Source: an uncultured Helcococcus sp. (GTDB lineage: Bacteria; Bacillota; Clostridia; Tissierellales; Peptoniphilaceae). From it: 64,000 nucleotides of DNA. A model generated the notes under the pieces. It was not told the DNA's origin, searched no databases, and saw only the letters and a list, made by a program, of their open reading frames with translations. Positions 49,407-57,804 of this stretch are shown here, piece after piece (position 1 is the stretch's first letter; each line of letters opens with the position of its first letter). The stretch lies in contig CALAZW010000034.1 in NCBI GenBank assembly GCA_937926545.1, forward strand, positions 1-64,000, in the 5' to 3' direction. The position numbers and the translations under genes were made by a program.

Positions 49407-50252
49407 TTATTTTAACTCTTCCCAGCTTCTAAGTTCCCCTAGGAAAATATTCTTAATTTCTTCTAAAGTTAAATCTTCAACAGGGTTTTCCTTGGATAGA
49501 ATAACTGCAATACCATCCTTGGCTATAACTGTTTTTTCCAAATCTTCGCTTCCGTCTTCCTTAAGTTCCCTAGAGCTCATGCCCAAGTCAACTGTTCCTT
49601 CCAAGGCCTGGGTTATACCTGCTCCAGATCCGGTCTCTTGAATTTCTATTTTCACATCTGGGTTTAGCTTCATATATTCTTCTGCCAATTGTAGAACTAA
49701 AGGTCCTACTGAGGTTGAACCAGATACTGTAATCTTTCCCTTAAGCTCCTTGGCTTGGTAGGCTGTAGCATCCTGATTGGCTATAACATAGCCCTTGCTA
49801 ACTATATCTTGGCCTTCCTTGGATAGGATAAAATCTATAAAATCCTTGCTTACTTCACTTAGGCCCTCCTGGCTCTTATAAACTAGTAGAAATGGTCTAG
49901 CTATCTTATAACTACCATCTAAAACATTTTCTTCCTTGGCCTCAACCCCATCAACCTTTACAGCCTTTATACTATCTGTAAGAGATCCTAGGGATATGTA
50001 GCCTATAGCCTTGGGGTCATTGACAACGCTGGTAAGCACCTTGCTGGTACCATCTTGAATGGCAGCTTGTTCAAAGGTTGCGTCCTCGCCGTCTTTTTCA
50101 ACCCCTACTATCTCTACAAAGGCCCCTCTAGTACCTGAACCATCCTCTCTAGAAATTACATTTATCTCATCTGACTTGTTGCCACATGCAGCCAATGATA
50201 AGACAAAAATAAATACCATAAATAAAGAAACTAATTTTTTAATATTATTCAT
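49407..50252 (-). CDS. pstS: Phosphate-binding lipoprotein PstS
   Basis: Lipoprotein of 281 residues with a lipobox LSLAACGN (lipidated cysteine near residue 23) and a PBP-like domain of the phosphate type: SREDGSGTRGAF early, and GSTSVGPLVLQLAEEY with ETGSGAGITQAL and MSSRELK later. These two sets of Ser/Thr/Arg residues normally grip phosphate; their order is permuted relative to E. coli PstS but matches the Bacillota PstS-like proteins. First gene of pstSCAB-phoU-phoPR, directly below the Pho-box repeats. Confidence 0.92.
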   Translation of the reverse strand: MNNIKKLVSLFMVFIFVLSLAACGNKSDEINVISREDGSGTRGAFVEIVGVEKDGEDATFEQAAIQDGTSKVLTSVVNDPKAIGYISLGSLTDSIKAVKVDGVEAKEENVLDGSYKIARPFLLVYKSQEGLSEVSKDFIDFILSKEGQDIVSKGYVIANQDATAYQAKELKGKITVSGSTSVGPLVLQLAEEYMKLNPDVKIEIQETGSGAGITQALEGTVDLGMSSRELKEDGSEDLEKTVIAKDGIAVILSKENPVEDLTLEEIKNIFLGELRSWEELK

Positions 50253-50280
50253 TTAACTCTCCTTTTATCATTCTAGCTCT

Positions 50281-50334
50281 ATCATAGTAAAGGACTGTTA
50301 AATCCATATATAGCTTATGTAAAATCTATGTAAA
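50281..50334 (-). promoter_or_regulatory. PhoP-activated promoter of the pst-pho operon
   Basis: On the minus strand four 6-mers recur every 11 bp: TTTACA (50329-50334), TTTACA (50318-50323), TATATA (50307-50312) and TTAACA (50296-50301). A -10 TATGAT (50281-50286) follows after 9 bp, and no TTGACA-like -35 is present. This matches the Bacillus PhoP box (TTAACA-like repeats with 5-bp gaps) and suggests activation by the PhoP encoded at the end of the operon. Confidence 0.82.
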
Positions 50335-50338
50335 ATAA

Positions 50339-50364
50339 AAAAGAGCATTAGATTGCTCTAATGC
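50339..50364 (-). terminator. Terminator after the cardiolipin synthase gene
   Basis: Perfect 8-bp arms GCATTAGA/TCTAATGC (50345-50364), then TCTTTTTT on the minus strand, directly after the stop codon and just upstream of the Pho box. Confidence 0.9.
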
Positions 50365-50365
50365 C

Positions 50366-51817
50366 CTATAAAATAGGTGAGAAAAGTCTTGATATAGGTT
50401 CCCTTACCTTTACATATAAGGGTCTATTTTCATACATTTCCTCTGTTATTTGGGTTGAATCTTCCAAATCAACCATAAATTGTCCTTTTAATTCACTATT
50501 TACCTGCCTACTATACATAACTGTATTGGCTTCAAAATTTAGGGAAAAGGATCTTTCATCCATATTGGCTGAACCTATAGTTGAAACATAATCATCTATA
50601 AGTAACATCTTGGCATGAAGAAAACCCTTGTCATAGGTATAGACATTGGCCCCCATCTTGATCAACTCTCCAGCATAGGAGGTTGTCGCCCAATAAACAA
50701 CTATGTGATCAGGCTTATTAGGTATCATAATATTAACCTTTACCCCTGATAAAATAGCCATTCTCAAAGCCTCCCAAACAGCTAGGTCTGGTACCAGGTA
50801 GGGAGTTTGAATATAGATCTCATCCTTGGCCTGGGATATCATTTTTATCATGGTATTTTTAATATTATTAAACTCAGTATCTGGTCCACTGGTAACTATT
50901 TGCATGGACACATCTCCTGCCAAATTAGAACTGACCTTGGGATTAAAATCCCTTTCTAGGTCTGGCTCTAAATCTGTTGCATAGTACCAGTCTTTGAGAA
51001 ATCTCAACTTAAGCCCCATGACTCCGCCACCTTCTATCCTGGCATGGGTGTCCCTCCATAGGCCCATCTTCTTGTACTCGCCCATATAGTCATCACCCAC
51101 ATTAAAACCACCTATATAGCCTATCCTATCATCTATAATTACCATTTTCCTATGATTTCTATAGTTAATTCTAGGATTTAGCCACCTGATAAAAGCAGGG
51201 AAAAACTCTGCTGTTTCTCCGCCATAGCTCTTAAGTTTATTAAAGTTCTTTCTCTTTAGAGACCTACAGCCTACAGCATCATAAAGAAGTCTTACCTGGA
51301 CTCCCTCTCTTTGCTTTTCTTCCAGTAGGTCAACTAGTTTTTTTCCTATCTTATCATATCTAAAAATATAATATTGAACATCTATTCGCTCTGTGGCATT
51401 TTCTATGTCCTTTAATAGGTCTTCAAATTTATCCTGGCCCCAGTAATACATTTTGACAGTATTATCTTGGGTGAATAAGGCATCATCAGTATTTAAGTTC
51501 ATATTAATTAAATCGTGATAGTCCTTACTTCTCTCTTCCTTATAAACAAACCTTCCATCTTCCATCATCTCCGATTGTAAACTGGACAGGCTCTCTATCA
51601 ACTTATCCTCTTCTTCCTTTAGCTTAAACATTTTACGCTTTTTAAAATTGGCGCCAAACATCAGATAAAGAACAAAGCCTACGATAGGTAATAATTCAAT
51701 GATTAATATCCATATCAGGGTAGATCTGGGATTTTTTCTCCCAAAATATATAATAAATAAGGATAATATTATATTTATAATCCAAAGCCAAGTAAAACCC
51801 ATTAAAATTAAAGCCAT
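50366..51817 (-). CDS. cls: Cardiolipin synthase
   Basis: Phospholipase D superfamily membrane enzyme of 483 residues condensing two phosphatidylglycerols to cardiolipin and glycerol. Two N-terminal membrane segments (about 5-25 and 35-55) form the PLDc_N region. Two HKD motifs are intact: NHRKMVIIDDRIGYIGGFN near residue 218 and LHAKMLLIDDYVSTIGSANMD near 400. Lies 14 bp after typA and is followed by its own terminator. Confidence 0.95.
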   Translation of the reverse strand: MALILMGFTWLWIINIILSLFIIYFGRKNPRSTLIWILIIELLPIVGFVLYLMFGANFKKRKMFKLKEEEDKLIESLSSLQSEMMEDGRFVYKEERSKDYHDLINMNLNTDDALFTQDNTVKMYYWGQDKFEDLLKDIENATERIDVQYYIFRYDKIGKKLVDLLEEKQREGVQVRLLYDAVGCRSLKRKNFNKLKSYGGETAEFFPAFIRWLNPRINYRNHRKMVIIDDRIGYIGGFNVGDDYMGEYKKMGLWRDTHARIEGGGVMGLKLRFLKDWYYATDLEPDLERDFNPKVSSNLAGDVSMQIVTSGPDTEFNNIKNTMIKMISQAKDEIYIQTPYLVPDLAVWEALRMAILSGVKVNIMIPNKPDHIVVYWATTSYAGELIKMGANVYTYDKGFLHAKMLLIDDYVSTIGSANMDERSFSLNFEANTVMYSRQVNSELKGQFMVDLEDSTQITEEMYENRPLYVKVREPISRLFSPIL

Positions 51818-51831
51818 AACTTACCTCTTAA

Positions 51832-53658
51832 TTATTTTTTAGATTTATATCTCTTATTAGTGTCTAATATTTTCTTTCTAATTCTCAATTGTTGAGGAGT
51901 AACTTCTACCAATTCATCTGATTCTATAAACTCTAGCATTTGTTCCAAACTCATCTTCTTTGGAGGTGATAATTTTACTGAATCATCAGATGCTGAAGAT
52001 CTAATGTTTGTTTGAGCTTTTTTCTTACATACATTTACTTCTATATCCAAGCCCTTAGGATTTTCACCTACAACCATTCCTTCATAAACATCTTCACCTG
52101 CACCTATAAATAGGTTACCTCTTTTTTCAGCTGAATCAAGGGCATAGCCTGTAGCTGTTCCTGTTTCAAAACTGATTAAAGAACCAAATTGTCTCTTAGG
52201 TATTTCTCCCTTGAAAGCTTCATAACCATCAAATTGTGTATTGATGATTCCACTTCCCTTTGTGTCTGAAATAAACTCTTGTCTATAACCTATAAGACCT
52301 CTAGCTGGCATCTTAAAAATCAATCTTGTATAGCCGCCACTGATTTGTTCCATTGATGAAAGTTCAGCCTTTCTCCTACCTAGTTTTTCTATAATGTTTC
52401 CAATAAATTCATCTTCAACATCTATAGTTACTATTTCCATAGGTTCTAACTTTTTACCGTTTTCATCTTTTTTGAAAAGAACTTCTGGTTTGGAAACTTG
52501 GAATTCATAGCCTTCTCTTCTCATATTTTCTATAAGAACAGATAGATGAAGTTCCCCTCTACCACTAACCTTAAAGGCGTCTGTACTTGTAGTTTCTTCA
52601 ACCTTTAAACTCACGTCTGTTTCCATTTCCTTGAAAAGTCTTTGTCTAATATGTCTAGATGTTAAAAACTTACCTTCCTTACCAGCAAATGGTGAATCAT
52701 TTACTAAAAAGTTCATGGAAAGGGTTGGTTCAGATATTTTAACAAAAGGTATAGGAGCTAAATCTTTCGGATCACATAGGGTATCTCCTATATTTATTCC
52801 TTCAACCCCTGATACAGCTATTATGGAACCCATCCTAGCCTTGTCTACGTCAACTCTTTCAAGTCCTTCAAATTCATATATATTAGCTATCTTAATCTTT
52901 TTCTTCTTATCTGGATCATTGTAATTTACGATATAGGCTTCATCGTGAATACTTATTTCTCCTGAATCAACCTTACCAATACCTATTCTTCCCAAATATT
53001 CACTATAGTCTGTAGTTGATATCAATATTTTAAATGGGCTATCCATGTCACCTTCAGGTGCTGGTATATATTCTAGAATAGTGTCTAGTAGGTCTGTCAT
53101 ATCTTCTTTTTTATCATTGTAGTCTAATGTTGCCCAGCCTTCTTTAGCTGATGCGTATACAATTGGAGCTTCAATGTATTTATCTGAAGCATTTAAGGTT
53201 ATAAATAGATCTAATACTTCATCAATAACTTCTTCTGGTCTGGCCTTGTCTCTATCTATTTTATTTACACATACCACTGCTGGTAGGTCTAATTCTATAG
53301 CCTTTCTAATTACAAACTTTGTTTGAGGCATGGTTCCTTCAAATGCATCCACAACTAAAACTACTCCGTCTGTCATCTTTAACACACGTTCTACTTCTCC
53401 ACCAAAGTCCGCGTGTCCTGGCGTATCGATGATATTAATCTTAGTATCCTTATAATTAATAGATGTATTCTTTGATAATATGGTTATTCCCCTTTCCTTT
53501 TCCAAGTCATTTGAGTCCATAACCCTATCTTTTACTTCTTGATTTTGTCTGAAGATCCCACCTTGTTTAAGTAGTGAATCTACAAGTGTTGTTTTACCAT
53601 GGTCTACATGGGCGATAATCGCAATATTTCTTACATCTTCTCTTTTTTGAATTGTCAT
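51832..53658 (-). CDS. typA: Ribosome-binding GTPase TypA/BipA
   Basis: Translational GTPase of 608 residues: G1 IAHVDHGKTTL near residue 16, G3 DTPGHADF, G4 NKID, followed by EF-G-like domains II, III and V and the TypA-specific C-terminal domain (RGLIGYRQEFISDTKG). It assists 50S assembly and growth under stress or cold. Upstream is a promoter with TTGACA. Probably co-transcribed with cls, 14 bp downstream. Confidence 0.97.
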   Translation of the reverse strand: MTIQKREDVRNIAIIAHVDHGKTTLVDSLLKQGGIFRQNQEVKDRVMDSNDLEKERGITILSKNTSINYKDTKINIIDTPGHADFGGEVERVLKMTDGVVLVVDAFEGTMPQTKFVIRKAIELDLPAVVCVNKIDRDKARPEEVIDEVLDLFITLNASDKYIEAPIVYASAKEGWATLDYNDKKEDMTDLLDTILEYIPAPEGDMDSPFKILISTTDYSEYLGRIGIGKVDSGEISIHDEAYIVNYNDPDKKKKIKIANIYEFEGLERVDVDKARMGSIIAVSGVEGINIGDTLCDPKDLAPIPFVKISEPTLSMNFLVNDSPFAGKEGKFLTSRHIRQRLFKEMETDVSLKVEETTSTDAFKVSGRGELHLSVLIENMRREGYEFQVSKPEVLFKKDENGKKLEPMEIVTIDVEDEFIGNIIEKLGRRKAELSSMEQISGGYTRLIFKMPARGLIGYRQEFISDTKGSGIINTQFDGYEAFKGEIPKRQFGSLISFETGTATGYALDSAEKRGNLFIGAGEDVYEGMVVGENPKGLDIEVNVCKKKAQTNIRSSASDDSVKLSPPKKMSLEQMLEFIESDELVEVTPQQLRIRKKILDTNKRYKSKK

Positions 53659-53689
53659 TAAAATCCCTTCTTTTTCTTCAAAATTAACC

Positions 53690-53719
53690 TATTTACCTAG
53701 TTTACCACAAAACTGTCAA
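53690..53719 (-). promoter_or_regulatory. Candidate promoter of typA
   Basis: Minus-strand -35 TTGACA (53714-53719) with -10 TAAATA (53690-53695) at 18-bp spacing, about 30 bp before the typA start. The -10 is a weak match. Confidence 0.45.
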
Positions 53720-53758
53720 TAATTTAAACATATCCATAAAAAAAGAGTCAATTTTTTA

Positions 53759-54151
53759 TTAACTCCTATTTATCACACATCTAATAATATTGTCTCTTAT
53801 CTCTAAACAGTCTGATAAGCTCATTACCAGTATAAGCCCCCTGCCGTCTGTAGCCAAGTCCAAACTATCTATCATTTCCTTTTGATAACAAAAGCCTTCG
53901 CCTTCATCTTCAACTACTATTTCTATATCCTTAGTATTAATCTTTAAATCTAAGTTTACCGCCTTTTCACAATCACATTTATTCCCATGTTCAAAACCAT
54001 TAATCAAAAGCTCATTTAATATTAATCTTAAATCAAAAAACACATCTTCATCATTTATTATATCTCTAGTATCGCCTATGATTTTACTAACAGTTTCATT
54101 AATAGGTTCTAGGCCTCCCCTTATAGATGTTTGGATCTCATAATACATCAA
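53759..54151 (-). CDS. Standalone HATPase_c protein (RsbW/SpoIIAB-like anti-sigma kinase)
   Basis: GHKL ATPase of 130 residues consisting only of a HATPase_c domain. The N-box is NELLINGFEHGNKCD (about residues 47-61), G1 is VEDEGEGF and G2 GRGLILV. It lacks a histidine phosphoacceptor, so it belongs to the RsbW/SpoIIAB-like group of serine kinases that inhibit sigma factors or regulate PP2C/STAS switches. The usual partners (STAS anti-anti-sigma, sigma factor) are not adjacent. Function therefore uncertain. Confidence 0.75.
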   Translation of the reverse strand: MMYYEIQTSIRGGLEPINETVSKIIGDTRDIINDEDVFFDLRLILNELLINGFEHGNKCDCEKAVNLDLKINTKDIEIVVEDEGEGFCYQKEMIDSLDLATDGRGLILVMSLSDCLEIRDNIIRCVINRS

Positions 54152-54286
54152 TCTCTTCCTTTCTTAAGATAGTAGTAATCATTTATAATGATACCCAAAA
54201 AAAAAACTGATAAACATGGTACTTTTTTTATTTTTAGGGTATAATAAAAAAAGACGGTGAGTCAAATTTATAGGAGGTATGAGAAT

Positions 54287-54445
54287 ATGACAAAATGGGA
54301 ATGTACAGCATGTGGTTATATTTATGATCCAGAACAAGGCGATCCAGATACAGGAGTAGCTGCTGGAACAGCATGGGCAGATGTACCAGAAGATTGGGTA
54401 TGTCCACTATGCGGAGTAGGCAAAGACATGTTTGAAGAATTATAA
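54287..54445 (+). CDS. Rubredoxin
   Basis: Rubredoxin of 52 residues with a single Fe(Cys)4 site: CTACGY near residues 6-11 and CPLCGVGKD near 39-47, plus the typical GDPDTGVAAGT and DVPEDWVCP. It carries single electrons at low potential, in anaerobes often to oxygen- or peroxide-detoxifying enzymes. The ATG at 54287 is chosen because AGGAGG lies 9 bp upstream. Monocistronic with its own terminator. Confidence 0.97.
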   Translation: MTKWECTACGYIYDPEQGDPDTGVAAGTAWADVPEDWVCPLCGVGKDMFEEL

Positions 54446-54456
54446 AAAAACAAAGA

Positions 54457-54497
54457 GAGTTATTGCAGGCTAAGCCTTGTCAATAGCTCTTTTTTTA
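54457..54497 (+). terminator. Terminator after rubredoxin
   Basis: Nine-base-pair stem GAGTTATTG/CAATAGCTC (one G-U) with an inner AGGCT/AGCCT stem, then a T-run. Confidence 0.88.
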
Positions 54498-54593
54498 TTG
54501 TTTTAAGGCCAATTTGACTTTCTTACATAATTGTAAAGCTCCTGTAATTGATTAATCCCTGCCCAGTGGGTATGATTAAAGAGTGGAGTAAAT

Positions 54594-55301
54594 ATGAGAG
54601 ATAAAATTGAAAGAAAAAAAATTAAACGACAAGTTAATAAGGATAAATTTTCCAAGTCTTTAAAAAGCCAACTAAAGAAAAGATATGAAGATGTGGATGA
54701 AAAAGAAATCGAAAAAAGAAAAAAAATTATTAACCTGCTAACAGTGGCAGGCATCCTACTTTTCCTATTTATAGCCTTTTGGGCCTATAAAAATGGATAT
54801 TTTAAAGACAAGACCAAGCTGTCCAACCTGCTCTTAAGACTGGGACCGGCTGGCCCTATAATCTTTATCCTCTTACAGATAGTACAGGTGGTAATCCCCA
54901 TCATACCAGGGGGAATATCAAATCTAATAGGAGTCTTGGTATTTGGCCCACTTATGGGATTTATTTATAACTACATAGGCATAGTAATAGGATCTATAAT
55001 TAACTTTTTCCTGGCCAGATTTTACGGCCAGTCCTTTGTTAGAGCCTTTGTAAAAGAAAAAACCTACAACAAATATATAGGCTGGCTTAATCAAGGTAAG
55101 AAATTTGATATCTTCTTTACCCTGGCCATCTTTAGTCCTATAGCACCAGACGATTTTCTCTGTATGCTGGCAGGACTTACCAACATGTCTTTTAGAAAAT
55201 TTTTAATAATAATCCTTGTGGGAAAACCCCCTACACTTTTTATTTATACCTTCTTTCTCAAGGAGGCCATGGAGTTTTTCCAAAGGATAATGATAAAGTA
55301 G
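54594..55301 (+). CDS. VTT-domain membrane protein (TVP38/TMEM64, DedA-like)
   Basis: Protein of 235 residues with a highly charged, Lys-rich cytoplasmic N-terminus (1-45), a membrane segment (about 46-66) and a VTT/SNARE-associated domain with several hydrophobic segments. Signatures: GPAGPIIFILLQIVQVVIPIIPGG and LVFGPLMGFIYNYIGIVIGS, and FSPIAPDDFLCMLAGLTNM. Relatives act as lipid scramblases or flippases and transporters; substrate here is unknown. A short GGAGT ribosome site precedes the ATG. Confidence 0.85.
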   Translation: MRDKIERKKIKRQVNKDKFSKSLKSQLKKRYEDVDEKEIEKRKKIINLLTVAGILLFLFIAFWAYKNGYFKDKTKLSNLLLRLGPAGPIIFILLQIVQVVIPIIPGGISNLIGVLVFGPLMGFIYNYIGIVIGSIINFFLARFYGQSFVRAFVKEKTYNKYIGWLNQGKKFDIFFTLAIFSPIAPDDFLCMLAGLTNMSFRKFLIIILVGKPPTLFIYTFFLKEAMEFFQRIMIK

Positions 55302-55311
55302 CCCTTACAGG

Positions 55312-55770
55312 CTACTTTTTTTCCCTATACATGGTTATGGATGATTCTACCAGGGTGAAACCATTCTTGTCATAAAAATGATGGGAGGGAAAGTTTCTTA
55401 TGGTATTTAGGACGATTACATCATAAATGTCCGAATCAAAGTATTCATCTATGGCATCTAGAAAGCTGGAGCCAATATTTTGATTTTGAAACTTACTATC
55501 CACACATATATCTTCTATTCTTAAATACTTGGATCTGTAGGATGACACTGGTATAAGCAAGGCCATGGCCACCACCCTATCTTCCTTTCTATAGGCTAAA
55601 AATATATTTTCATCTATAAAATTTCTAAAGTAGTCTAAAAGATAATCCCTTTCCAATTCGTCTTCCCAAGGCTCTTGACCATAGGTATACTCATAAAATT
55701 CAGCCACTTCTTCCAGGGTTTTTATATCTTCTTTTTCCACCCTAAATATTTCAAAATTGTCTTTTTTCAT
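55312..55770 (-). CDS. GNAT family N-acetyltransferase
   Basis: Acetyltransferase of 152 residues. Motif A is seen in IEDICVDSKFQNQNIGSSFLDAI (Q/RxxGxG/A variant QNQNIGS), and the C-terminal HHFYDKNGFTLVESS matches the GNAT motif B/region. It converges on the VTT gene. Substrate unknown (amine, aminoglycoside or protein N-terminus). It is intact, unlike the acetyltransferase remnant near the left end, which is not closely similar on reading. Confidence 0.85.
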   Translation of the reverse strand: MKKDNFEIFRVEKEDIKTLEEVAEFYEYTYGQEPWEDELERDYLLDYFRNFIDENIFLAYRKEDRVVAMALLIPVSSYRSKYLRIEDICVDSKFQNQNIGSSFLDAIDEYFDSDIYDVIVLNTIRNFPSHHFYDKNGFTLVESSITMYREKK

Positions 55771-55847
55771 AATATCTAATTCTCCTTATTTCTCTTATTA
55801 TAACATAGTACTAGGCCTATGATTTTTTAAAAATATACCACTACATA

Positions 55848-55876
55848 TTGACTTTAAAGTTAAAGCATGCTAACTT
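55848..55876 (+). promoter_or_regulatory. Candidate promoter of the siderophore importer operon
   Basis: -35 TTGACT (55848-55853), 17-bp spacer and a poor -10 TAACTT (55871-55876), overlapping the palindromes described for this region. Confidence 0.5.
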
Positions 55877-55884
55877 TAAGTTAG
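55856..55884. promoter_or_regulatory. Overlapping dyads, candidate metal-regulator operator
   Basis: CTAACTT-T-AAGTTAG (55870-55884) is a perfect 7+1+7 dyad, and AAAGTTA (55856-55862) pairs with TAACTTT (55871-55877). They cover the -10 region of the iron importer promoter. The sequence is not a standard Fur box (GATAATGATAATCATTATC); the TTAG/CTAA ends are closer to DtxR-family sites. Regulator not seen in the window. Confidence 0.5.
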
Positions 55885-55909
55885 TTTACACTAATAATTA
55901 GGAGTACAT

Positions 55910-56854
55910 ATGAAGAACAAATTACTATTATTTATTTTATTAATCCTGTCAGTCCTATCCCTCTTTGTAGGGGTAAATGACCTAGCCCCTGGAGATTTTT
56001 TAACTGGCCTATCAACCGACCAGTCCAACCTCCTGTGGCAAATAAGAATACCCCGACTTATAAGTATCTTGTTTGCTGGTATGGCCATGAGTATGGCAGG
56101 GCTTATAATGCAAAAAATAAGTCAAAACAAGTTTGTATCACCATCTACCTCCGCCACTGTAGACTCAGCTAAATTTGGATTATTGATTTCCATAGTGGTA
56201 ATCAAGTCTAATTCCATCTTGGTAAGGACGCTTTCAGCCTTTGTTTTCTCCCTTTTGGGCACCTATTTATTTATGGGCCTAATTAGGAAGGTAAAGATTA
56301 AAAACCAGGTTATGATCCCTCTTATAGGTATCATGCTGGGGGGAATCATAGATTCTGTAAGCACCTTCCTAGCCTACCAAAACGACCTGATACAAAATAT
56401 CTCATCCTGGTTACAAGGAGACTTCTCCATGATAATCAAGGGAAGATATGAACTACTCTTTATTAGCCTCCCCCTACTGATCTTAAGTATGGCCTATGCT
56501 AATAAGTTTACAGTCGCTGGTATGGGTGAAGATTTTTCCAAGAACTTGGGATTAAATTATAATCAGATAATAAATCTGGGACTTTTTATAGTATCCCTCC
56601 TATCATCTCTAGTTATTATAACCGTTGGTAAGATTCCCTTTGTAGGCCTTATCATCCCCAATATAGTAACCATGATAAAAGGAGACAATATGGAAGATAT
56701 AGTTGTCACCACAGCCTTATTTGGTGCACTTTTCCTTTTAATATCCGACCTAATTAGTAGGATATTGCTCTTCCCCTATGAATTGTCCATCAGTCTAACT
56801 GTAGGAATAATAGGAAGTATTATATTTTTAATACTCCTAGCTAAGGAGCTTTAG
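55910..56854 (+). CDS. yclN: Iron-siderophore ABC transporter permease 1 (YclN/FatD type)
   Basis: FecCD-family permease of 314 residues with about eight to ten hydrophobic segments; WQIRIPRLISILFAGMAMSMAGLIMQ and VGKIPFVGLIIPNIV are diagnostic. Pairs with the next gene to form the membrane channel. Order permease-permease-ATPase-lipoprotein is that of yclNOPQ (petrobactin) in Bacillus and the fat/ceu operons. Siderophore identity is inferred from this order. Confidence 0.85.
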   Translation: MKNKLLLFILLILSVLSLFVGVNDLAPGDFLTGLSTDQSNLLWQIRIPRLISILFAGMAMSMAGLIMQKISQNKFVSPSTSATVDSAKFGLLISIVVIKSNSILVRTLSAFVFSLLGTYLFMGLIRKVKIKNQVMIPLIGIMLGGIIDSVSTFLAYQNDLIQNISSWLQGDFSMIIKGRYELLFISLPLLILSMAYANKFTVAGMGEDFSKNLGLNYNQIINLGLFIVSLLSSLVIITVGKIPFVGLIIPNIVTMIKGDNMEDIVVTTALFGALFLLISDLISRILLFPYELSISLTVGIIGSIIFLILLAKEL

Positions 56855-56856
56855 TG

Positions 56857-57804
56857 ATGAAAAACAAAAAGACAATTATTATCTTGGCCCTAGTAAGTTT
56901 ACTTTTAGTCCTGGACTTTCTCTTTATAGGCCTTAACAAGGATAATTACGATTATCTCTTAAGCCTGAGAATACCCAAGCTAATTGCCATCCTTATAACG
57001 GCCATAGCCACAGCCTTTGCAACAAATGTATTTCAGACCATAACCAACAATATTATCCTAACCCCCAGTATTCTAGGTTTAGACTCCCTATATTTACTAA
57101 TCCAAACCACCATAGTCTTTTACTTTGGGTCAGCTAGTATTTTTGTTATAAATAAAAATATTAACTTTCTAACCTCTATCCTTTTAATGCTGGTATTTTC
57201 CAGCCTGATCTATGGATATGTCTTAAAGAAAAACAAGGATAATATTATGAAATTACTTTTAGTAGGCCTGGTTTTAAGTAGCTTGTTTTCTAGTATTTCA
57301 TCATTTTTACAAATGGTTATAGACCCTAATGAATTTTTAATAATTCAAGATAAAATGTTTGCATCCTTTAATAATGTAAATACTAAGATCCTGGCCCTGG
57401 CCAGTCTAATGGTAATATGTTCAACAAGTTATGTCTTCATAAACAATAAAACCCTAGATGTCTTAAACCTGGGAAGAGACAATGCGGTTAACCTGGGCGT
57501 TGACTATAAGAAAACCGTAAAAGTACTTTTGTTTAACGTCTTTTGCCTGGTTTCCATATCCACAGCCCTGGTAGGGCCCATAACCTTTCTGGGCCTTTTG
57601 GTTGTAAACTTAGCAAGACATCTAAGTCCAGGCTATGGACACGATAGACTTTTAATAAGCTCCTCCCTAATAGCCATTACAGCCCTTTTACTGGGCCAGA
57701 TAATAGCTGAGAGAATACTAAATTTTGCCGTGCCCATATCCATAATAATAAATTTTTTAGGTGGTATATATTTTATCTACCTTCTAGTAAAGGAGAACTT
57801 ATGA
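56857..57804 (+). CDS. yclO: Iron-siderophore ABC transporter permease 2 (YclO/FatC type)
   Basis: FecCD-family permease of 315 residues, again with RIPKLIAILITAIATAFATNVFQ and GPITFLGLLVVNLARHL. The ATG at 56857 follows AAGGAG and lies 2 bp after the first permease stop; an in-frame GTG one codon earlier overlaps that stop. It overlaps the ATPase gene by 4 bp. Confidence 0.85.
   Translation: MKNKKTIIILALVSLLLVLDFLFIGLNKDNYDYLLSLRIPKLIAILITAIATAFATNVFQTITNNIILTPSILGLDSLYLLIQTTIVFYFGSASIFVINKNINFLTSILLMLVFSSLIYGYVLKKNKDNIMKLLLVGLVLSSLFSSISSFLQMVIDPNEFLIIQDKMFASFNNVNTKILALASLMVICSTSYVFINNKTLDVLNLGRDNAVNLGVDYKKTVKVLLFNVFCLVSISTALVGPITFLGLLVVNLARHLSPGYGHDRLLISSSLIAITALLLGQIIAERILNFAVPISIIINFLGGIYFIYLLVKENL

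Noticed and set aside
54500..54593. Riboswitch or RNA gene upstream of the VTT-domain gene
   Set aside because: I looked for paired stems and conserved boxes and saw none beyond chance; it is probably just the promoter and 5' leader.
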